A stretch of 64,000 bases of DNA from Bacillus sp. FJAT-49711 (GTDB lineage: Bacteria; Bacillota; Bacilli; Bacillales; Bacillaceae_C), in NCBI RefSeq assembly GCF_018343715.1, contig NZ_JAGYPL010000002.1, forward strand, positions 876,364 to 940,363, written 5' to 3'. The first letter of the stretch is position 1, and each line of letters opens with the position of its first letter. Positions 45,662 through 52,861 of the stretch are shown in pieces. A program made the translations under genes and the position numbers. The notes beneath the pieces were generated by a model that made no database searches, was not told the origin of the DNA, and worked only from the letters and a program-made list of their open reading frames with translations.

Positions 45662-46450
45662 TTGAGTAGATATATTCCAATTGAAGTAAGACAAGGCTTA
45701 AGGCAAGAAGTATTTTATGGGTGTCCTATCCATGGATGTGGAAGCCCATACTTATCTTATCATCATTTTGATCCTCCTTATCACGAGGGCGGTACTCATA
45801 ATCCTGAAGGTATGATTGCTCTTTGCTTGGCACATCACAAGTATGCTGACATTGGAACATATACAAATGATCAATTAAAGAGTTTTAAAAAGAACCCTTT
45901 TCTAAAAGGGAAAAGTGTAAAAGGGCGTATTGAATGGATGCGTAGAGATATTATTCTTCGTACAGGTGGAATGACAACTATTAAAACACCGATATTTCTT
46001 GAGATTCAACGAAAACCATTGATATGGGTAAAAAAATCGGAATCAGGGGTTATGCTATTGAATATGGATATACCTGGGAAAGATGGTACTTCAATCTTTA
46101 AAATTGTAGATAATGATTGGGAACTCAGTAATTCAATTAAAGACTTGGAAGCTGTCCCTAGTGGTAGGAGCATTAATATATCAGCTCCTGCTGATGGAAT
46201 TGAGTTAATGCTTAAATTCGAAGATGTATCGAATGATGATTTCAAAAAAAGTTTGACCAAGTATAATCTAAGTGAAGAAGATATTAGCGGCTTTAATTTA
46301 AATTGGCCTTCTCTTCTAGTAACTCTTAAAGGTAAAATAAAATATCCAATTGATATTGAAATTAAAGAAAATCACTTTATTTTGCAAAAAACCAACACAT
46401 TTGAAGGTGGGTTTATTGGAAATAGTCAAACAGGAATCTCGATAGCGTAG
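45662..46450 (+). CDS. HNH-motif protein with unknown C-terminal domain
   Basis: 262 residues. Residues ~18-62 (CPIHGCGSPYLSYHHFDPP, then HNPEGMIALCLAHHKYAD) form an HNH/treble-clef nuclease motif with His-His, Asn and His at the expected order and Cys pairs for zinc. Residues ~95-262 make a beta-rich domain I do not recognise. TTG start after GGGAGAGG. It stands just before the sigma/DGQHR module and may be a restriction-like or homing-type nuclease of this accessory region. Confidence 0.65.
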   Translation: MSRYIPIEVRQGLRQEVFYGCPIHGCGSPYLSYHHFDPPYHEGGTHNPEGMIALCLAHHKYADIGTYTNDQLKSFKKNPFLKGKSVKGRIEWMRRDIILRTGGMTTIKTPIFLEIQRKPLIWVKKSESGVMLLNMDIPGKDGTSIFKIVDNDWELSNSIKDLEAVPSGRSINISAPADGIELMLKFEDVSNDDFKKSLTKYNLSEEDISGFNLNWPSLLVTLKGKIKYPIDIEIKENHFILQKTNTFEGGFIGNSQTGISIA

Positions 46451-46604
46451 ATATGTTATTTTGATTGTATTTTCGTAAAAAATAGCTTTGGATCAGGTTA
46501 GGACTGTTACATAACTTATTGACTTAATACAGAAGCAATTTTTTGCAGAGGTAACTGTTCTGAGTGTGAAAAATAATTCAGCTTGGGATTGTAAAACATA
46601 AAAA

Positions 46605-46641
46605 TGCCAGTCTTCATACGTGAAGGCTGGCACTTTTTTTA
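46605..46641 (+). terminator. Terminator separating HNH gene from the sigma module
   Basis: TGCCAG-T-CTTCA (46605-46616) pairs with TGAAG-G-CTGGCA (46621-46632), 12 pairs with one G-T, then a run of T. Confidence 0.85.
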
Positions 46642-46750
46642 GTGGACACAACTAAAATAGGAGCTATAACAGTCGGTTCTCCGAAAAAGCTAGAATTTTG
46701 GTATTTTAAATCTTAGAATTTTTCAAATATCCCCTTGGTGAAATGACAAA

Positions 46751-46794
46751 AAAAAGATGTTTTTGAGAACTTTTATGTAAAAAAATTTTATTTT
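46751..46794. promoter_or_regulatory. Candidate ComK box (two AT-boxes, 18-bp spacing)
   Basis: AAAAAGATGTTTT (46751-46763) and AAAATTTTATTTT (46782-46794) each fit AAAAN5TTTT exactly, with 18 nt between them. Known ComK sites consist of two such boxes separated by 8, 18 or 31 bp. They lie about 100-140 nt before the sigma factor. The region is AT-rich, so chance occurrence is possible. Confidence 0.5.
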
Positions 46795-46860
46795 TAAAAA
46801 AGTATTCATTCGCTTGGATTACTTTATCGAACTATCTTTAAGGTACTCGAGAATATAAAA

Positions 46861-46874
46861 GAAAGCGCGCTTTC
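46861..46874. promoter_or_regulatory. 14-bp perfect palindrome before the sigma factor start
   Basis: GAAAGCGCGCTTTC is its own reverse complement and is immediately followed by the SD (AGGAAGG) and the ATG at 46890. GC-rich in an AT-rich setting, it could be an operator or an RNA hairpin controlling translation. Confidence 0.5.
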
Positions 46875-46889
46875 CAGGAAGGCAACAGA

Positions 46890-47393
46890 ATGGAAAGGGA
46901 ATACTTTGAAGAGGTTATCATATCGCATGAGCGGATGATTTATCATGTTATGAAATCATTAGGAATTTTTAAAAATAAGGATGAATTTTATCAAACAGGA
47001 TTAATTGCTTTGTGGGAAGCCTACCAGCGTTTTGATGTAGAAAAAGGAAAGTTTTCAACATATGCATATTCGTATATAAAAGGACGAATGCAAACAAAGA
47101 TGACGAAAGCGAACAAGGATGAGGATCGATACGTGTATCCAGATGAATCTTTTTGGGAGATGTCTATCGATGAAAATGGCAAGCCAGCATTGGAATTGGA
47201 GCAGTTGTATTCATACTGTAAAGGGCTAACCGCAAGGCAGGAAAAGTGGGTGATTGACACGTTCTACTTAGGATTAAGCGTTCAGGAAATTGCAAAAAAG
47301 GAAGGAGTGTCCCTTTCGGCAGTTAAAAAATGGCGAGCAGGAGCCATTCAGAAAATACGTATTAATATCGACCAAGGCAGCATTGAAAAATAG
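46890..47393 (+). CDS. Small sigma-70 family sigma factor
   Basis: 167 residues. Region 2 lies at ~20-75 (FYQTGLIALWEAYQRFDVEK; FSTYAYSYIKGRMQTKM) and region 4 at ~115-160 (LTARQEKWVIDTFYLGLSVQ; VSLSAVKKWRAGAIQKI, a helix-turn-helix). There is no region 1 or 3. Size and layout resemble the small auxiliary sigma factors of Bacillus prophages and the competence sigma factors of streptococci. The upstream ComK-box pair suggests ComK control, and DGQHR genes and a comK paralogue follow. Targets unknown. Confidence 0.82.
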   Translation: MEREYFEEVIISHERMIYHVMKSLGIFKNKDEFYQTGLIALWEAYQRFDVEKGKFSTYAYSYIKGRMQTKMTKANKDEDRYVYPDESFWEMSIDENGKPALELEQLYSYCKGLTARQEKWVIDTFYLGLSVQEIAKKEGVSLSAVKKWRAGAIQKIRINIDQGSIEK

Positions 47394-47451
47394 GGAAAAG
47401 TAGCTTATCAAAAGTAGATGCTAAGTAACTAAATACGCAGTATTAATATTA

Positions 47452-47480
47452 AATGCTCAGAAAACTGGGCATTTTTTTTA
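47452..47480 (+). terminator. Terminator after sigma factor
   Basis: AATGCTCAG (47452-47460), loop AAAA, CTGGGCATT (47465-47473) with one G-T pair, then T-run. It makes the DGQHR operon a separate transcription unit. Confidence 0.8.
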
Positions 47481-47556
47481 GTTTATTGAAGTTAATGCGG
47501 AAGGGTAAGGATGATAGTTCCCATCTATATTGTGAAAGATTAAGGGAAAAGTTGAG

Positions 47557-47750
47557 TTGTGAAAAAAATAATATTCACAAATTTTGAAAGAGCAACAATT
47601 AATTTTATACAAAAGGGAAAAAGTCGAAATAGGTTGAAAAATAAAATTTGAAGTCACTTTTTTTATATACAAGGGATAAATTATAAATCTTATTGTAATG
47701 AAAAACATAAATATAGAAGTTGCAAAATGTATTATTATATCAGTTTTGCA
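47557..47750. promoter_or_regulatory. Two inverted repeats upstream of the DGQHR operon
   Basis: TTGTGAA (47557-47563) with TTCACAA (47574-47580), and TGCAAAA (47721-47727) with TTTTGCA (47744-47750). They sit in the 480-nt gap between the sigma terminator and the DGQHR promoter and are candidate binding sites for a regulator, perhaps the DGQHR proteins themselves, since DndB represses dnd genes. Confidence 0.35.
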
Positions 47751-47818
47751 CTATATTACAAGATTCAAGAAAAAAGAAGACAAACGAATAACAAGAAATA
47801 AAAATAATTTAAAATAAT

Positions 47819-47846
47819 TAGACAAATAAATTTAATTGTGTATAAT
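47819..47846 (+). promoter_or_regulatory. Sigma-A-type promoter of the DGQHR operon
   Basis: TAGACA (47819-47824), 16-nt spacer, TATAAT (47841-47846), 28 nt before the ATG; a strong -10 with a moderate -35. Confidence 0.7.
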
Positions 47847-47874
47847 CTAGTTCAAAGGTAGGTGAGTACAAAGT

Positions 47875-48969
47875 ATGAATAACGCAGGGATGGTCACAAA
47901 AATAAATGGAACGGCCTTCATGCAGTTTGAAAAAAGGGTATTGGCAACCCAAATGCCATATTCGATGCTCGAGGCAATGTTTGAGGTGGATCAAGAGGTA
48001 CAAAGAAAAATAGATCCAAATCGAAGAATAGAAATTAGGGAGTTTATTCTGAAATCCCTTGAAAATAAGCAAATGTTTTATTTTTCACCATTTATCTTTT
48101 CGGCACGGAATGGGATTATAGCTGCACATGATGGTTTTGAGTTTGAACCAGGTAGTAAACTTTACATACTTGATGGACAGCATAGACAATCAGCCATTTC
48201 AAGTGCGATCGGTTATCTAAAATCGTTAAAAGAGGGGAGCGAAGAATTAGGGCAGTATGAAAAAGCAATAGAATTACAGAATCAAATAAATATGCTTAAA
48301 TCGTATCCAGTATCTATGCAAATCTATTTGGATTTGGAGCAGCATGAGGAAAGACAACTTTTCACGGATATCAATACGGAGAGGAAAGAAGCTCATATAG
48401 GCCTGGTTATGCAATATGATTATCGGGATCAATATACAGAGCTTACCAGACAAGTTGCAGAGAGCCTTGTTAAAGAAATGGAAATAGAACAAAAACGATC
48501 CAGGTTAACTAATCAAAATTCAGCCATTACTTCATTGAGCATCATGCGTAAATGTCTCATTGCATTGTTTGAAGGTATATTAGCCGTTAAGTCCGGAGAT
48601 CCGTATTTTCGAGGATGTAAACAAAATGAGGTTCCTGACATATCGAGAGCTTTCTTTCTAGCTTGGAAAAAGCTATTTCCAAGGAATATGTCAGATCGAA
48701 ATAAATATGTAACAGGATTATCTGGAATTCAAATTGCGCTTGCCTACACAGTATTTATTCTCATTAGGCAATATTCAATCTCACACAAAGAAGCGATAAG
48801 AATGCTTGCATCTCTGAAAAAGCATTGTAGCTGGAAGCACCATGACCCCTTATTTGCACATATGTATAACCCCGCGACTGGAAAAATTGCCCATCATTCA
48901 TCAACGACCGCCATCCAAAATACAGCTTTGGCCTTTATAAAGAAGATAAAGGGTGAAGGTAATGACTAA
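47875..48969 (+). CDS. DGQHR-domain protein 1 (DndB-like)
   Basis: 364 residues. The signature YILDGQHRQSAI lies at residues ~98-108, with the DndB-type continuation VSMQIYLDLEQHEERQLFTD-INTERKEAH (residues ~155-185). DndB represses the dnd phosphorothioation genes, but no dndA, C, D or E is present here, so this belongs to the stand-alone DGQHR class of unknown biochemistry, distantly related to ParB-like folds. It begins 28 nt after a clear promoter with GGTAGGTGAG and overlaps the next DGQHR gene. Confidence 0.82.
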   Translation: MNNAGMVTKINGTAFMQFEKRVLATQMPYSMLEAMFEVDQEVQRKIDPNRRIEIREFILKSLENKQMFYFSPFIFSARNGIIAAHDGFEFEPGSKLYILDGQHRQSAISSAIGYLKSLKEGSEELGQYEKAIELQNQINMLKSYPVSMQIYLDLEQHEERQLFTDINTERKEAHIGLVMQYDYRDQYTELTRQVAESLVKEMEIEQKRSRLTNQNSAITSLSIMRKCLIALFEGILAVKSGDPYFRGCKQNEVPDISRAFFLAWKKLFPRNMSDRNKYVTGLSGIQIALAYTVFILIRQYSISHKEAIRMLASLKKHCSWKHHDPLFAHMYNPATGKIAHHSSTTAIQNTALAFIKKIKGEGND

Positions 48970-49987
48970 ACTTTTCATTCAAAAACATCAATTGATTACA
49001 AGTTATACTATTGAAAAACTAGAAAAATTGTATACAGAAGACAAATTGAAACTTCGAGAAATCAATAAACTCCAAGTAAGGCAGATTAGACGTTACATAT
49101 TGGAAAATGCCTATGATGAACGCATCTACTTTCCGCCAATTGTTGCGCATAGAAATGTAGGAGATTCATCAGATACTTTATTCATTATTGACGGAACTCA
49201 GAGAATAAGAGCATTTACTCAGCTTTATGGAATAAGTTTAAAATCTATTAATAGTGATGATGAAATAGAAGTGAAAAATGCTGCAAAATTATTAGAGATG
49301 TTAAGCAAAACTGAAGTTGCCGTGCAAATTTTTGAAGGGATGTCTGAAAAAGAAGCTGATCAAATGTATGTTGATTTTAATACTAAAGGAAAAAAGGTAG
49401 CGTTATCTAAAAGAATTGCGTTTGATTCTCGGGATGAGATTAATATTATTACAAATGGAGTTTTGCAAAATAACACGATGCTTCGTTTAGCAGGAGTTGA
49501 GATGGAAAAACGAGCTGTGGTGCGGCCTGCCAATAAAAATTTCTTATCATTGTCGCAATTAAGACAAATCATTGGCTTATTTCTAACAGGTAGAATATAT
49601 GATGGGCATAAAATGAATACTGGTGATCTATCATTACATATAGATCAGTATTTAGATCTTGTTCACACATGGTTTAAGGAGTTGTTTGAATTATACCCAG
49701 TTGCTTCAATTGGTGATTATGAGGAATCAATGCTGGCAAGCTTTCCACTTTTAACAGCGGTAGCATTGTATGCGCTTACTAATACGGACAAATTATCATA
49801 TGAAGAAAGAAAGTCTACGATTATCTCAAGAATGAAACGACTGAATGGAGTAGATTGGAGCCGAGGCAATCCAGTTTGGACGAGCTTTGAAGGAACGAGG
49901 AGAGGAGCGTATAAATACTTTTATTTAAACAAAAACAAGAGGAATATTGAAAGATTGGCAGAATGGTTACAGACGCAAGGGAGGTGA
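48962..49987 (+). CDS. DGQHR-like protein 2 (DGTQR variant)
   Basis: About 341 residues. The motif is FIIDGTQRIRAF at residues ~74-85, a variant of DGQHR, followed by VQIFEGMSEKEADQMYVDFN and TKGKKVALSKRIAFDSRDEI as in the family. It is only distantly similar to protein 1, so the two are probably subunits of one complex rather than a recent duplication. The ATG at 48962 follows AAGGGTGAAGG and lies 8 nt inside protein 1. Its stop is embedded in the SD of the following leader ORF. Confidence 0.78.
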   Translation: MTKLFIQKHQLITSYTIEKLEKLYTEDKLKLREINKLQVRQIRRYILENAYDERIYFPPIVAHRNVGDSSDTLFIIDGTQRIRAFTQLYGISLKSINSDDEIEVKNAAKLLEMLSKTEVAVQIFEGMSEKEADQMYVDFNTKGKKVALSKRIAFDSRDEINIITNGVLQNNTMLRLAGVEMEKRAVVRPANKNFLSLSQLRQIIGLFLTGRIYDGHKMNTGDLSLHIDQYLDLVHTWFKELFELYPVASIGDYEESMLASFPLLTAVALYALTNTDKLSYEERKSTIISRMKRLNGVDWSRGNPVWTSFEGTRRGAYKYFYLNKNKRNIERLAEWLQTQGR

Positions 49988-49994
49988 GGCAAGT

Positions 49995-50150
49995 GTGATC
50001 GTTAATACATATAAAAACCCTTGGATTGTAAGTCGTGATGGACCAAATCCAAGGGTTTTTGCGTTGGAGTATACCAACACTATCAGTATACTCCTTTTTA
50101 AGAAAAAAGAAAGAACCAAGAAAAAAAGGAGGAACGGAAATGGAAGTTAG
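49995..50150 (+). CDS. Putative leader ORF before comK paralogue 2
   Basis: GGGAGGTGAG ends 7 nt before a GTG that begins MIVNTYKNPW, matching the SD, spacing and GTG-ATC start of the leader at 2798. Here the frame stays open for 51 codons through both hairpins and stops inside the start of comK 2 (overlap 50140-50150). In copy 1 it stops after 12 codons. Translating ribosomes could influence helix formation in both. Confidence 0.4.
   Translation: MIVNTYKNPWIVSRDGPNPRVFALEYTNTISILLFKKKERTKKKRRNGNGS
50013..50099 (+). promoter_or_regulatory. Leader helix plus intrinsic terminator (attenuator candidate, copy 2)
   Basis: Helix 1 pairs AAAAACCCTTGGATT (50013-50027) with AATCCAAGGGTTTTT (50046-50060), 15 bp. 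Helix 2 is GGAGTATAC (50066-50074) with GTATACTCC (50086-50094) and TTTTT, identical in stem to copy 1. GTTGG-AGTATA-CCAAC (50063-50078) is again present as an exclusive alternative. Helix 1 differs from copy 1 by a compensatory A-T to G-C change (GAATT/AATTC versus GGATT/AATCC). Only 40 nt remain before the comK start, no room for a promoter. Confidence 0.7.
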
Positions 50151-50709
50151 GAATGATTATGTAATTAATACGGACGCAAAGGTGATTTTAAATCAATACG
50201 ATGAGTTTGGAAGCTTATGTTCTTTAGTATTTGAAGGTGAGGATATCTATTCAGTTAAGGCAAGCCCTCTTACGATTGTTAAAAAAAGCATCGAGTATTA
50301 TGGGCACAGTCTTCAAGGAGCTATTGCTGGAGCAAAAAGTGCACTAGGGAAAATAAGTATGCCACCAGTGAAAATAAGCGGGAAACTTGGCATCTATTGG
50401 TTTCCAGTTAAATCTATCATGCACGAAGACCATATTTGGATCTCAATTGATCATATCGCGGATTATTACGCGTTAAGTGACAAGACAGTAACGGTAATAT
50501 TTCACGATGGCAGTGATATAGCGGTGGAAAGTAGTTATAACAGTTTTGAGCGGAAGGTAAATAGAGCACTTAAGTATAAAAACATCATGGTTAATAGAAC
50601 AAACGGTGAGTCACTTAATTCAAGTAATAAATTGAAAGGGCACGGGATTGAAAGGGACCCGGCTAGGAAGCAATATAGGTATGTAAGTAGGAAGGATTAT
50701 GAGAAGTGA
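50140..50709 (+). CDS. ComK-family transcription factor, paralogue 2
   Basis: 189 residues from the ATG preceded by AAAGGAGG; an upstream in-frame ATG at 50035 lies inside the terminator element and is rejected. ComK blocks are clear: FGSLCSLVFEGEDIYSV, SPLTIVKKSIEYYGHSLQGA, MPPVKISGKLGIYWFPVKSI, SSYNSFERKVNRAL. It is about as long as B. subtilis ComK and closely similar to paralogue 1. Position after the DGQHR genes and the shared leader suggests it belongs to that module; it may activate the sigma gene through the AT-boxes at 46751. Confidence 0.87.
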   Translation: MEVRNDYVINTDAKVILNQYDEFGSLCSLVFEGEDIYSVKASPLTIVKKSIEYYGHSLQGAIAGAKSALGKISMPPVKISGKLGIYWFPVKSIMHEDHIWISIDHIADYYALSDKTVTVIFHDGSDIAVESSYNSFERKVNRALKYKNIMVNRTNGESLNSSNKLKGHGIERDPARKQYRYVSRKDYEK

Positions 50710-50769
50710 TAATTAAGAAATTAGCGTGAAGAGAGAAAAAAGGGGACAGGTAAAAAAACTACTTATTTA

Positions 50770-50813
50770 GTTGTCCTTCTGTACGGAATGTTAATGAAGA
50801 ACAGAAGGACAAC
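50770..50813. repeat. 13-bp inverted repeat downstream of comK 2
   Basis: GTTGTCCTTCTGT (50770-50782) and ACAGAAGGACAAC (50801-50813) pair perfectly around an 18-nt loop with no T-run; an RNA hairpin or protein site at the module's end. The rest of the gap to 51096 shows no gene. Confidence 0.55.
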
Positions 50814-51096
50814 CAAAGTAAAGGTTGATGGTAATGGCGAAGTTTTACACATACCAAAATTTACGATTCTGTGAATAAGTCCATTGGAGTAAGAAATGTC
50901 CTATTGAATCTGTCTAATATTATATTAATAAAAGTGATCAAAATTGAAATTAACTAACTTTGCTAATGCATATTGTCTTAAAAATACTTAATATAATTTA
51001 AGAGATGTACGCCAATGTGTAATTCTAAACCACTGTATTAGTTACTGTATAACTGATATACTAAGTAAAATAAAACCATTTGAAAAGGTGGTAATC

Positions 51097-51945
51097 TTGA
51101 GTAATAATTTAATATTAAATCGCTTTTTTTCCCAAGCAACTATAAGCAAATTGATAACTACTGGATCATGCTCAGTATTTGAAGCCTGTGCTAGCAGATA
51201 TTTAGATTCATCTGAACTTTATTGCAATCAAACAGTAATACAAAGTATGTATAACTTTATAAAGAAAAACTACAGAAACGAATACTTTTATAAGAACACT
51301 CTTTTTAATAAACTTTTGATAGGTAGGCATAGTTTAAACACTACCACTGCATTAACAGAACTCCCAATAAACAGTTCTATTGCCGACTTTATAATGATAA
51401 ATGGTAAAGCTATTGTATACGAAATAAAGACCGAGTTGGATTCATTTGAAAGGCTAGAACAACAACTTAATGATTATTATAAAGCATTTACAACTGTATA
51501 TTTAGTTACGAGTGAATCTAATGAACAGAAAGCAAAGAAAATTTTATCTAATAGTAATGTTGGTCTGATTATCCTTAATAAACGAAACTGTTTAAGCGAA
51601 AAGAAAAAAGCTTCTTCAGATTATTCTCTTTTAGAGAAAAAGGTGATGTTCAATATTTTACGTAAGTATGAATTTGAAAACATCATAACAGATAATTTTG
51701 GTTCTTTACCTCAAGCGACCCCAGTCAATTATTATCGTGAATGTTTTGCTTTATTCGAAAAAATAGAAATAGAAATTTTGTACAAGTTATTTATAAGGGA
51801 ACTGAAAAAAAGGAATAAAGTTGATGTGGTAAATTATATGAGGTACGTTCCCTATGAATTACGATATATTTTTTACTTCTCAAAAACACTTCAAAAGAGA
51901 TACAAAGAATTATCCAACTTTTTAATCCAATATAGGGGGATATAA
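51097..51945 (+). CDS. sce7726-family protein (PD-(D/E)XK-like nuclease)
   Basis: About 282 residues. A small nuclease-type core lies at ~90-115: SIADFIMINGKAIVYEIKTE, giving D, then ExK, the PD-(D/E)XK arrangement. The C-terminal half is helical and basic. It matches the sce7726 family, which is regularly encoded with sce7725. TTG start after AAAGGTGG (a GTG at 51088 lies in that site). One base separates its stop from the sce7725 ATG. Probable nuclease component or DNA sensor of a defence operon. Confidence 0.8.
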   Translation: MSNNLILNRFFSQATISKLITTGSCSVFEACASRYLDSSELYCNQTVIQSMYNFIKKNYRNEYFYKNTLFNKLLIGRHSLNTTTALTELPINSSIADFIMINGKAIVYEIKTELDSFERLEQQLNDYYKAFTTVYLVTSESNEQKAKKILSNSNVGLIILNKRNCLSEKKKASSDYSLLEKKVMFNILRKYEFENIITDNFGSLPQATPVNYYRECFALFEKIEIEILYKLFIRELKKRNKVDVVNYMRYVPYELRYIFYFSKTLQKRYKELSNFLIQYRGI

Positions 51946-51946
51946 C

Positions 51947-52861
51947 ATGTATTTTCCATATTTAAGGGGAAAGCAATTTGAATTAATTGCGATTCGTGAA
52001 CTGGTTGAAAATGACTTGATTAATGATAATGTAGTTCCTATAATTGAACCGGTAAAATTAACATCTACTCTGAAAATTACATTGAATCGTTTTATAGAGA
52101 AAGAAAGAAAGATCGTTCTTATACTCAATCCGCAAATTAGTAAAACTACAGTTGAGGAGGATGAAGAATTCAGGAAACTTCTATCCAACGAATATATTAT
52201 AAAAGGACATATAATGAATACTAATTCAGATTATGAGATTAATAGATTGATTGGTGCAGGAGTATCTTTAAGTGAGTTATTGGTAATAAATTCAGAGGCA
52301 AGCCATTTATCAAAATTCAAGACAATTTTTAAAGATGTATATCCAAGTATCACAGTGATTCCAGACGATACATTATTTAGGAGAAGTGTACCTTCTGAAA
52401 AAGTGTTATTAATGGATAGATTTCCAAAAGAAGAAAGAAATGTTGATTATAAAGATAAAGATGTATTTTTTTCCGCTGATCATTTATTTTATCAATCGGA
52501 AAGCTATAAAGGCTTTAGCGACTATTCAATAATTGGAAATAGATTTGATGAAGCCGGATTTGCACCATATGCGGTTGCTATCCATATAGTCTATTTTAAT
52601 GAGGATGAATACCTAAATGTTATTAGTTTTGTTTCCGATACAAATGATGATATCAGTGATCCGGCAAATAAGTTTTATGAGGCTGTTACTTATTTGAAAA
52701 AATGGACAGCAAACAGGGAGATAGATACAGAAGGTTTACGGCAATTCATAAAACATTATGAAAATGAAACGTATCCGGGCTTAGGAACAGTAAAAAAATT
52801 ATCTGTAATGCATCATCTTGAATTAATGAGTCAGTATATTGATAGGAAGCTTTTTCAATGA
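51947..52861 (+). CDS. sce7725-family protein
   Basis: 304 residues. The start MYFPYLRGKQFELIAIREL, the repeating alpha/beta pattern (VVPIIEPVKL; IVLILNPQ; LLVINSEASHLSKF; ITVIPDDTLFRR; VLLMDRFPKEERN) and SADHLFYQSESYKGFSDYSI identify sce7725, a likely TIM-barrel-like protein found next to sce7726. Activity unknown. AGGGGG precedes the ATG, and its stop overlaps the RES gene (ATGA), so all three are translated as a unit. Confidence 0.8.
   Translation: MYFPYLRGKQFELIAIRELVENDLINDNVVPIIEPVKLTSTLKITLNRFIEKERKIVLILNPQISKTTVEEDEEFRKLLSNEYIIKGHIMNTNSDYEINRLIGAGVSLSELLVINSEASHLSKFKTIFKDVYPSITVIPDDTLFRRSVPSEKVLLMDRFPKEERNVDYKDKDVFFSADHLFYQSESYKGFSDYSIIGNRFDEAGFAPYAVAIHIVYFNEDEYLNVISFVSDTNDDISDPANKFYEAVTYLKKWTANREIDTEGLRQFIKHYENETYPGLGTVKKLSVMHHLELMSQYIDRKLFQ

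Noticed and set aside
47875-49987. DNA phosphorothioation (Dnd) system
   Set aside because: Only DndB-like proteins are present; no DndA, C, D or E, so the modification pathway is not encoded here.
50035-50139. N-terminal extension of ComK 2
   Set aside because: The in-frame ATG at 50035 lies inside the terminator helices; AAAGGAGG fixes the start at 50140.
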